A stretch of 64,000 bases of DNA from Zanthoxylum bungeanum. Lineage: Eukaryota > Streptophyta > Magnoliopsida > Sapindales > Rutaceae. Numbering within the stretch: the stretch's first letter is position 1; each line of letters opens with the position of its first letter. Positions 55,793 to 64,000 of this stretch are shown one piece after another. The position numbers were made by a program, and so were the translations under genes. The notes under the pieces were generated by a model. The model was given only the letters and a program-made list of their open reading frames with translations. It was not told the DNA's origin and made no database searches. Location of the stretch: assembly GCA_019454045.1 (NCBI GenBank), contig SKCR01015012.1, positions 62,001-126,000 of the forward strand, in the 5' to 3' direction.

Positions 55793-56497
55793 TAGGGGTG
55801 GGCAAAAAAACCGACCGAACATAACCAAACCGCAAACCGAATTTACAGTTTTTTTTTCTAACGGTTCGGTTTGCAGTTCGGATTGGCTCACCCCAAATGG
55901 TTTACGGTTCGGTTCATGAGCTAATCCGAACCGCACCTGTAAAATCGAACCGAACCGTTATAATTAAAAAAATTTATATTTTTATAAAAAAAATTTATAT
56001 TTTTCTTTTAATTTTATTCTATGTTTTTTTTATTAGTATATTAATACTTTTATTCTTAAATTTTTAATTTTATGATAGCATCATTATTCTTGAAAGTAAG
56101 ATGTTGGATTTGTCTATTAATTAGAATGATGGTAGCATCATTATCCGAGGTAATTTTTAAAAAATGTAAGAATTAATTGTGCCTCATTTTTCAAACCTTT
56201 TTGGAGTGCATATGTTCCATATAGTCACAGCTTACACCCTAACACTTCATACTATTTGTTGGGTAGACGAGTTTTTTTTTTATTGTCTTCACTTAAGTTG
56301 ATGAAAATTTGTTTTAAATATAATAATCTGTAAACCGAACCGAACCAATCCGTAAACCGCTGGTTTAAAAAATTTTCAATCCGAACCAAACCGTTATTTA
56401 ATGGTTTGGTTTGAGAGGTAAAAAATTTGAACCATAAAATATGGTTTGGTTTGGTTCGGTTTTTAGCAAAAACCGAACCGAACCGCGCCCACCCCTA
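55793..56497. mobile_element. hAT MITE, 705 bp, TIR TAGGGGTGGGC
   Basis: Perfect 11-bp inverted termini TAGGGGTGGGC / GCCCACCCCTA are flanked by CAAAATGT (55785-55792) and CAAAACGT (56498-56505). It has subterminal aaccgaaccg motifs and no coding capacity. It interrupts the transposase remnant. Confidence 0.88.
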
Positions 56498-56607
56498 CAA
56501 AACGTCAAAATTTTAAATTATTCAAAGATGATAAAATTATTTTAAATGAAACATTTAGAGATATTAAATTACGTCTATCTATTTGTTCTGATATTTGGAG
56601 TGACCAT

Positions 56608-57151
56608 TAGGGGTGTTCGCGGTGCGGTTCGGGTCGGTTTTTTCGTTTTTCACTTCAAACTGCGCGGGTTGTCGGTTTGGAAATTAGAAACCGAAACCGC
56701 AAATTTGATAAGGAAAACTGTGGTGGTTCGGATTGGCGGTTTAGCTTTTTGGGCGGTTCGGGTCAGCGGTTTTGATTATAAATTTTTTTAATGAAATTTT
56801 GTGTGTTTTCACATAATAATTGAAGATAAAAAAATACATAATTTTCATTTATACATTGCATATTATCATATGGTCATTAAATATATTGAATTTCATGGTT
56901 AAAGAAGAAAAAAATATATAAAATAAAATCTAATTTGAATGCGGGTCGACGGTTTAAGCGGTTCGGGTCGCGATTTTAGTCAAAATTTACGATTTTGGGA
57001 TGTTCGAGTCACAGTTAGATCAAAACCGCACACCGACCCGAAATTTGCGGTTCGGTTCCGATTGACCCGAAATCATTTTTAATTTTTTTTCAAACCGCGC
57101 CGTGCGGTTCGGGTTGGGTTGCGATTTGACCTGAAACCGTGATCACCCATA
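56608..57151. mobile_element. hAT MITE, 544 bp, TSD GTGACCAT
   Basis: Ends TAGGGGTGTTCGCGGT and, reversed, TATGGGTGATCACGGT are flanked by the perfect 8-bp repeat GTGACCAT (56600-56607 and 57152-57159). It is rich in ggttcgggt motifs. The duplicated target encodes part of SDHW of the transposase. Confidence 0.88.
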
Positions 57152-59102
57152 GTGACCATTGGCGAACACACTCATATATGAGTGTGACTTGTCATTAGAT
57201 TGATGCATCATGCAACATGCAAAAACGACTTATTGCATTTAGAGTTTTTGATGAACAACATACTGCACAAAATATTTATAGAATGATTAAAGTAATTTTT
57301 GATGAATATGATTTATTAGGTAAAATTCTAACAGTTGAATTTGATAATGCATCTGCAAATACTGCATCAATCAAATATTTAATAAAAATATGCGAACCAA
57401 ATTTAAGGGTCGTTTTTTTCATGTTCGTTGCACATGTCATATCCTTAATTTATGTGTTCAAGATGGTTTGGAAAAATTAGCACATTTCATTGAGCATATT
57501 AAAACTACACTTAATTGTATTTGGTCTTATTCTCAAGTTATGAGAGAATGGGCCAAGTTTTGTACATTTAATGGTATTAAACCGATAAAATTTTTACGAG
57601 ATGTTTCAACACGTTGGAATTCAACTTATTTTCTTTTATGTCAAGCTTTGCAATACAAAGATGAATTATATAGTTTTTTGTTTCTCAAAATGTTCAACAT
57701 ATCACACTTTTTCCTAGTCAATAAGAAGTTTGTGAATTTTTTTAGAGATTTTAAAAGTGTTTAATGATGCTACACTAATTTTTAGCGGAATTTATTATCC
57801 TACGACACATTTATTTATTCTTCAAAGTTTGAATATTGTTGGAACTCTCGATGAGCATGTTGATAGTAGTGTCCTAATGATATTGTTTTGTTAGAAGTTA
57901 TTACTGCTATGAAACGAAAATTATTTTAGAGACATTCATTTACTTTATCTTATTACTGCTGTTTTTTATCCTAGATTTAAATTAGAAGGTTTGAATAGTG
58001 TTTTACCCGCTTACTATGGATATTTAGGAATAACCAATGAAGTTGACATTTCAAGAATAATAGTTAAAATAAAAAACGACTTAATAGAGTTATTTAATGC
58101 ATATGTCATAAGATAAAACTTGCAATCAGTAGGACAATCCAGTAGTAGTGAAACGACCGTAGTGGAATCTATACTTAGCGCAGGTGATCGTTGGTTATTA
58201 CAACGAAATAAAAAGCATAAGGATAACACGATTAATAAACCAGAATTAGATAATTATTTATCTACAAATTTTGAGTTTTCAACTGAATGTTTAGTTAATA
58301 AAAATTTTCAAATCCTTGAATGGTGGAACCGACATCAAAATATATATCATGTATTATCAATTATTGCTAAAGAGATATTGGCAGCACTTGTTTCCACTGT
58401 TGCGGTTGAGCAAGCCTTTAGCATTAGAGGCAATATATTGGAAGTCCGACGGTCGTCAGTACATCCAAGCACTCTATAAGCAATATCATGTGTGAATGAT
58501 TGGACCCGAGCTGATCTTAGGCAACAACAAGATGCCCATGATGAATTTGAAGACTTGTTCGATAATGCATCTACAAGTGCAAGCAGATCTGAATGATCAA
58601 CAGTCACAAATGATGATTGATAATTAAATAATTGTAAAATTATAATGAGGGGAAATATCTTTCAAATGTAATGGAACTACGTGAGCTTTGATTCCTCTCA
58701 CCCCTTGAGGATACGTAGGCAACTTAAGTTTTTAAAAATTTTAGTTCAAGCTATTTAATTTAATTTTTTTTTAGATAAGAATTTTATTTGTAATTTAATG
58801 TAATTATTATGTAATGTACGTTTATTATATAAATTCAAATTCATAATTTAAAATTATATTATTTTATTCATCTTAATTTTTTATTTCAAAAAAAAAACCA
58901 ACTGGAACCGGAACCGAACGGTTCGGTTCCGGTCCAGTTCCACATTTAGTGTGGAACCGGAATCAAACCGGATTTGACCGGTTCGGAACCGATCCGAACC
59001 GCCGACCACCTCTAGTTTTACTTGCTTCACTTAAGCTCGAAAGTGGTGGTTTGGCGGCGGAATTTCAAATGTTTCAAAATATATATATATATTAGAAAGC
59101 CA

Positions 59103-59598
59103 ATGTCAGGACTGAAAGCTCGGTTCAATACCATGACTAACCTTAATTTAATATCTCTCAAGCTTGCATAAATTAGATTTCGAAGGCCGCTACTAAATCT
59201 TTTCTAGCAAAATGATTTGACTGTCTTAACTCACAACAATAAAATAATGTAAATCACGAGAGGCCGATATAAGTATAACTATATGAAAATGGATTAATAT
59301 TAAAAAAAGGACCTACAAATAGACAATAATTAAAATATAAATGTTGGTGTAGATTTTGTAGTGAAGTCTAATTTGGAGACGTATATAATATTTTTTTTAA
59401 AATAATATTTGTCCATACTTTGTGTTAATAGAGATTGAATTAATTTACTACATGATACAACCAAATAAATCAAGAATGCAAATCAACACTACTTGAATTT
59501 TTACTATAAACTTTTGTATATAAGTTGAACAATTATATATATATATATATATATATGATTTTTAATCAAATTTACATATTTTTTAATTTTAAAGTATA
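59103..59598. other. Intergenic AT-rich stretch
   Basis: No gene recognised. A TA run at about 59535-59556. Confidence 0.5.
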
Positions 59599-60479
59599 TG
59601 TTGGCGGTGTAAAAAGGCCCTATGACAGTTAAGCAGTACGGCAGGGGTAAAAAGGGTAATTCTCATCTTGGTCGGAATCATTAAATGCCGACCCGACCAC
59701 ATGAATAAGAGACCGAGCACTTGACGATGGGCGACCGACCACTCGAGACCAGGTGACCGGGCACTATCAGTTCGGCGACAGCATTCTCAGCTCAGAAGCC
59801 CATGATGACCGACCATGTCTAGACCGACCAGATGGTGAAGCATGCCCAGAAGATTAGACATCCTATTTCTACGGGGAAAAGGGATAAAATTATCCTACTT
59901 TCACACGGAAACTGATAAGTCAGTGTCCTGATAGGATAAATAAAGTGAAGTCAGCTTCGGATTAGGAATCCTCATAGGAAAATGAGATTGTTTCAACTGA
60001 GAATCCTTATGCTAGAAAGAATCTGATTTCTCTGTTATTATAAATAGAATGGTAGAGTGTGTGTAAAGGATCATCAGAATCATTAAGATCAGACTTGTAA
60101 AAACAAGAAGCAGAGCTGAGAAGCGTGTTTGAGTAATAAAAGTATCATCCTTTTTGCGCCCGTGGACGTAGGTCGGACCAAGATCCGCCGAACCACGTTA
60201 AATCTCCTTGTTGATTGGTGCATTTATTTGTCTTTTGCTAAATTTACTTTTGGTCCCCCATAACCAAACAAATTCACTATTGATGGAGGATTGTCTCGGG
60301 AGTAATATTCTCATATTGCCATGAGACCAAAATCAGCCGTCAACAGTTGGCGCCGTCTGTGGGGAACTCAACAAAAAGCTGCTCGCGTAGTAAGACGATG
60401 ACAAAAGATGGAAATCACCTATGGACAGGGAGAGAGAAACCTATGTACAAATTCATATTAAAATCTTCAAATAATGAAC

Positions 60480-61070
60480 ACATAGTATGCGACAAAACCT
60501 CTTGATAGCCAGTAAAAGAAGGATCTGCATCATTGTGGTTCTCATCATCACGTGGTTGGTCATCATGATCAAAATCATCGATCCAACAATCATCAAATTC
60601 AACATCATCAGGCTCGACTTCATTATTATACACAGCTTCAACTTGGTCTATCGATTTCTGGAGAAAAAAAAAGTATCCGACAACCTTTTATTAGCTTCAT
60701 CAAATTGGTTGACTATGATCCCAATGGTTGTTGCATATGACATGCCATTCCCGGGTACTTCCCGAGATTCAAAGAGCATCTGACATCCAACATACACTCC
60801 AAGATTATTCAATAAGAGCCCATTGGCTCCACCTTCATCAAACTGAGCAGATGTTCGATGGTAGAGGGGATCAACTGCAAATGCAGCATCAAATTTCTTC
60901 ACATTAAGACCCTCAAAAGATGATTCCAGTATTGATAAAGCACCTTGTATGCCTCTGAATGCACTAAATCGACTCTTAAAGAGTAAATCTTAACTTCTGC
61001 TTCGAGAGTGTAACTTGCTTTTGGAAATTGGTCTCCACATCATTCTCTTTTGCAACCTTGATTTGAGAAT
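60480..61070 (-). pseudogene. Captured condensin subunit CAP-H (barren) fragment
   Basis: The minus strand reads ENDVETNFQK, then (after a one-base shift) YTLEAEVKIYSLRVD, VHSEAYKV, SSFEGLNVKKFD and, uninterrupted, AAFAVDPLYHRTSAQFDEGG and GLLLNNLGVYVG. It then continues to IVNQFDEANKRLSDTF and an acidic tail. These are signatures of the plant CAP-H kleisin of condensin I, quoted from family knowledge. Several internal segments are missing and no introns are seen, as in a copied, partially spliced transcript. It lies antisense to the retroelement. Confidence 0.75.
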
Positions 61071-61081
61071 GCACGGAAGTT

Positions 61082-61200
61082 ATGGAACAGAAGATTGCGG
61101 CACAACACGTGGAGATGCAGAAGCTTGCGACAGATAATCAAAGGCTTGCTACTACCCATGGAGCCTTGAAGACAAGAACTCGCTGCTATACAGCATTAGT
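61082..61200 (+). pseudogene. Captured FLX-like (FLOWERING LOCUS C EXPRESSOR family) coiled-coil fragment
   Basis: The plus strand reads MEQKIAAQHVEMQKLATDNQ then RLATTHGALK, the conserved coiled-coil start of FLX/FLX-like proteins, which act with FRIGIDA on FLC transcription in Arabidopsis. The match stops after about 31 residues and the frame continues into unrelated retroelement sequence. It directly abuts the CAP-H fragment in opposite orientation. Confidence 0.6.
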
Positions 61201-62276
61201 TAAAGATAATTGCATGGCCAACAATGTAACAAGAAGAAAATCACGGGCGTATTCACAGACAGATGCTCGACAAGTGTCTGGTTGGGGGTAAAACCCTAAA
61301 AGGTGATTTGATGGGCATTTATAGCAGATGTGATGACTGCGCGTCTCAAGAAAGAAGTACCCGAAAAGGCGGTGAAAGGTTTTGTTTTGACAAGGGAAAT
61401 GAGTCAAAGCCGAGCACTACATTCGGAACCGAGGACATTATGGTAGCATGCCAGTAAAACTACTCCTTTTATAGTTCCCGGCACCAACTCGCATACTCGT
61501 TGGAATCAAGAACTAAGGGATAGATGTTGGCGGTGTAAAAAGGCCCTATGACAGTTAAGCAGCACGACAAAGGTAAAATGGGTAATTCTCATCTTGGTCG
61601 AAATCATTAAATGCCGACCCGACCACATGAATAAGAGACCGAGCACTTGACGATGGGCGACCGACCACTTGAGACCAGGTGACCGGGCACTATCAGTTCG
61701 GCGACAGCATTCTCAGCTCAGAAGCCCATGATGACCGACCATGTCTAGACCGACCAGATGGCGAAGCATGCCCAGAAGATAAGACATCATATTTCTACGG
61801 GGAAAAGGGATAAAATTATCATACTTTCACACGGAAATTGATAAGTCAGTGTCCTGATAGGATAAATAAAGTGAAGTCAGCTTCAGATTACGAATCCTCA
61901 TAGGAAAATGAGATTGTTTCAACTGAGAATCCTTATACTAGAAAGAATCTGATTTCTCTGTTATTATAAATAGGAGGGTAGAGTGTGTGTAAAAGATCAT
62001 CAGAATCATTAAGATCATACTTGTAAAAACAAGAAGCAGAGCTGAGAAGCGTGTTTGAGTAATAAAAGTATCATCTTTTTTGCGCCTGTGGACGTAGGTC
62101 GGACCAAGATCCGCCGAACCACGTTAAATCTCCTTGTTGATTGGTGTATTTATCTGTCTTTTGCTAAATTTGCTTTTGGTCCCCCATAACCAAACAAATT
62201 CACTATTGATGGAGGATTGTCTCGGGAGTAATATTCTCATATTGCCCTAAGACCAAAATCAGCCGTCAACAGTATA

Positions 62277-63503
62277 TAATTTTTCATTCAAAAAATATGT
62301 CTCATCGTTTTTTTTTTCATTTATATTCACAATTTTCCAAATACTTATATAAGTTTATTTTCCATTTTGATTGGGAGCGTTGCCCCCACACCCTTATGGG
62401 AGGCATTGTCTCTTCAATCCACTGCGACCTGACCAGACAGATCGATCCCTGATTTAATCGAAACATGAATTTCAATTTTCAAAACTTATATTATATTTAC
62501 ATTGATAATTAACCATCATATGTTGAAATATATATTTAAATTCAACAACAATAAAATAAAATTAGTAAGCTCATGAGAATTTGAACACGAGATATTGACT
62601 CTAATATAATATTAAAATTGATTAAAACCCAAAAGCTATAACTTAAAAATCGAAAATTGTACAAGAAAGAGAAGTGCATGTGACTTTTTATTTGGTGATT
62701 GTGATTGAAAGATAAAGCATGCTAAGCAAAAATGAGTTGAGATTAAGCAATTTCCCTTGTTTGACTTACCAGAAACAGCTATTAACGCAATAATTTTCAT
62801 TTTAAATGTTTATTCTTTTAGTAAGCTTTCCTGTATTTTTTAATTTGGCCGTTTACTACATGTAAAATAAAGTAAATTTGTTGTCAATAATAAAACCATT
62901 TCAAGAAATTAAGTATTTTACTTCTGAATTATGACCTCATACATAATTTTATTCTAAAATTTTGGTACATTACAAATATATATCTATATATAAATGATAT
63001 GGAACTTTGGTTAGGTAGAATTAGCCAGATCACCTATCAATATTGACAGACCAACCATTGGAAAAAATTACAACAATATAGAAAATTGAGACATGAATTA
63101 AACCCTGCTTAATAAAAATAATCAAATTAATTTGTTTCCCTTTTCTTTGAAGTGACAAACAAATATAGCCCACAAGAACCATATGTTAATACACCGACAG
63201 AAACATGGTCAATTAAAAATAGTAATAAAATAAAAATAATTAAGGAAAAAAAAAACAGAGAGAGAGAGAGAAAAAAAAAAAAAGAACACCCACATTTTCA
63301 ATATGTCTCTTTTGGGGCCTTCAGAAATACGTGTACCTGAGATATATATATATATATATATATTGATGTTTGAAATTTAAAGATTAATATTATTAAATTA
63401 CAAATTTATTGATAAATATTTCAAGATTGTATTAAATGATTTCAAATTTAATAATAAAAAATTCAAATTTAATGATTATCGTTTCAACTTCAATATCTCA
63501 TTC
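62277..63503. other. Intergenic, no gene recognised
   Basis: AT-rich; GA run (about 63257-63272) and TA run (about 63341-63362). A less AT-rich patch at 62370-62460 (ggagcgttgcccccacac, ccactgcgacctgacc) may be a transposon remnant I cannot place. Confidence 0.45.
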
Positions 63504-63691
63504 GTCTCCATGGGGCATAACTTGGTGGTGTAAGGCTCAAGATCTCATCTTGAGATCCTGGGTTAGAAGTTAGAACATATGAAATATTTTTCTTATAAAA
63601 GCCTGAGACAGACGAGGATTTTAAATACTCCGCTTAAGTCTTGAAAAGAATTTAACAACGTGATTTCCAACAATTCAAAAAAAAAAAAAAA
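63504..63691 (+). mobile_element. SINE (family A), third copy
   Basis: The head 'gtctccatggggcataacttgg', a degenerate B box (gggttagaagtta in place of gagttcgaatcc), 'cctgagacagacgaggatttta', 'ctccgcttaagtc' and a poly-A tail follow the order of the copy at 45240. No clear target duplication was found. Confidence 0.7.
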
Positions 63692-64000
63692 TCTTCTTCA
63701 CCCATATAACGATACATTAGCAAAACCCATATCTTTCTGAGTTACATAGAATAATTAACCAAATGATTGATAGAAGGACAAGAAAATTATATGTAAATGA
63801 TGTGAATGGTTTGTTTTGGATGGCCATTGAAATGGGTATCGGATGCTTATTTTGGTAATCCTAGCTATGAAATTTTTAAAATTTGTTTTTAGAATATAAT
63901 AATAAAAGTTTTATGCATGATTATAAATTTAAGCATTTAATAAACCAATTGAACTATTGGAAAGCAAAAGAAACATATGGGCCAGTTATTAAAAAGCAAT
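63692..64000. other. Intergenic to window end
   Basis: AT-rich sequence; nothing recognised. Confidence 0.5.

Larger units (their letters stand above)
55443..58620 (+). pseudogene. hAT transposase remnant, multiple lesions
   Basis: It begins in the BED finger (CNHCGVSYKFFDGYGN...HLERHH) near 55470. Continuing blocks are LTCMTHLSLSFGEKF, QKRLIAFRVFDEQHTAQNIY (from 57217), FDNASANTASI, RFFHVRCTCHILNLCVQDGL, TRWNSTYFLLCQALQYKD, EWWNRHQNIYHVLSIIAKEI and the C-terminal dimerisation domain ending near 58620. Stops, frameshifts (for example near 57400, 57690 and 57900) and two MITE insertions inactivate it. Confidence 0.85.
55130..59014 (+). mobile_element. Decayed hAT transposon, related to 36054-39002, with two nested MITEs
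   Basis: Ends TAGGGTG (left) and, reversed, TAGAGGTGG (right) are flanked by GTTTTAC(C/T), an approximate 8-bp duplication inside the SINE. Subterminal ggttccaaccggaacc-type repeats are present. The transposase remnant on the plus strand aligns by eye with the other copy block by block. Confidence 0.8.
55014..59086 (+). mobile_element. SINE (family A), split by a decayed hAT element, TSD TATATATTAGAAAGCC
   Basis: The head 'gtctccaagggatgtgacttgg' and B box 'gagttcgaattcaggga' lie at 55014-55085, and the tail resumes at about 59015 ('gttttacttgcttcacttaagc'). The 16-bp duplication (54998-55013 and 59087-59102) encloses both halves and so shows they are one SINE. Confidence 0.85.
59599..62271 (+). 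mobile_element. Small non-autonomous LTR element carrying host gene fragments, 2.7 kb, TSD GTATA
   Basis: LTRs at 59599-60345 and 61525-62271 (747 bp each) run TGTTGGCGGTG...CCGTCAACA, with about 25 differences by eye (near 96.5% identity). GTATA (59594-59598 and 62272-62276) flanks it. The primer-binding site and the first 60 bp (ttggcgccgtctgtgggg, aactcaacaaaaagc, gctcgcgtagtaagac) match the 9.3-kb element, as does the segment before the 3' LTR ('gttcccggcaccaactc'). The gag and antisense gene are replaced by fragments of two host genes between about 60430 and 61200. No retroelement protein remains. Confidence 0.9.

Noticed and set aside
45290..63570. tRNA genes suggested by GTTCGAATCC-type boxes
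   Set aside because: No cloverleaf or anticodon arm is apparent, poly-A tails and target duplications are present, and the copies belong to SINE families.

Overview
The window is plant nuclear DNA, almost certainly from a eudicot: AT-rich intergenic DNA, GT-AG introns, plant-only gene families and dense nested transposable elements. I cannot name the species from the sequence alone. No CRISPR arrays, operons, rRNA genes or canonical tRNA genes were seen. All exon models below were read by eye from splice signals, reading phase and remembered family sequence, with no alignment run.

Host genes, left to right. (1) 497-1454 (-): the 5' five exons of a nucleolar RRM protein of the NIFK type, running off the left edge. 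(2) 4936-22736 (-): a complete 15-exon CTR1-like Raf/MAPKKK (736 aa) whose fourth intron has grown to about 10 kb through nested transposons. (3) 32917-34665 (+): a 5-exon OTU-domain cysteine protease (315 aa). (4) 40687-44181 (-): a 9-exon CSLA glucomannan 4-beta-mannosyltransferase (533 aa). Exon phases join without a break in all four models.

Mobile DNA makes up most of the rest. A composite Mutator-like foldback element with a 9-bp target duplication lies at 2836-3893. Intron 4 of the kinase holds a three-level nest: a hAT-type element (10899-20307) contains an LTR element (11067-19556), which contains a second, inverted LTR element (15551-18335). A solo LTR (26393-27002) and Helitron-like AT-rich repeats fill 24-31.5 kb. 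Two related hAT elements (36054-39002, nearly intact; 55130-59014, decayed and carrying two hAT MITEs) each sit inside a SINE. Two LTR elements of one family lie at 45638-54952 and 59599-62271; the first is very young by its nearly identical LTRs.

The most interesting pattern is that none of the four LTR elements shows a recognisable reverse transcriptase or integrase, so all look non-autonomous. Instead they carry other cargo: an importin-beta fragment, condensin CAP-H and FLX-like fragments, a protease-only ORF, and, in the youngest element, a spliced antisense gene with an intact 747-aa reading frame. The U3 of that element carries eight ACCGAC (DRE/CRT core) motifs at exact 20-bp spacing, which suggests possible stress-responsive transcription.
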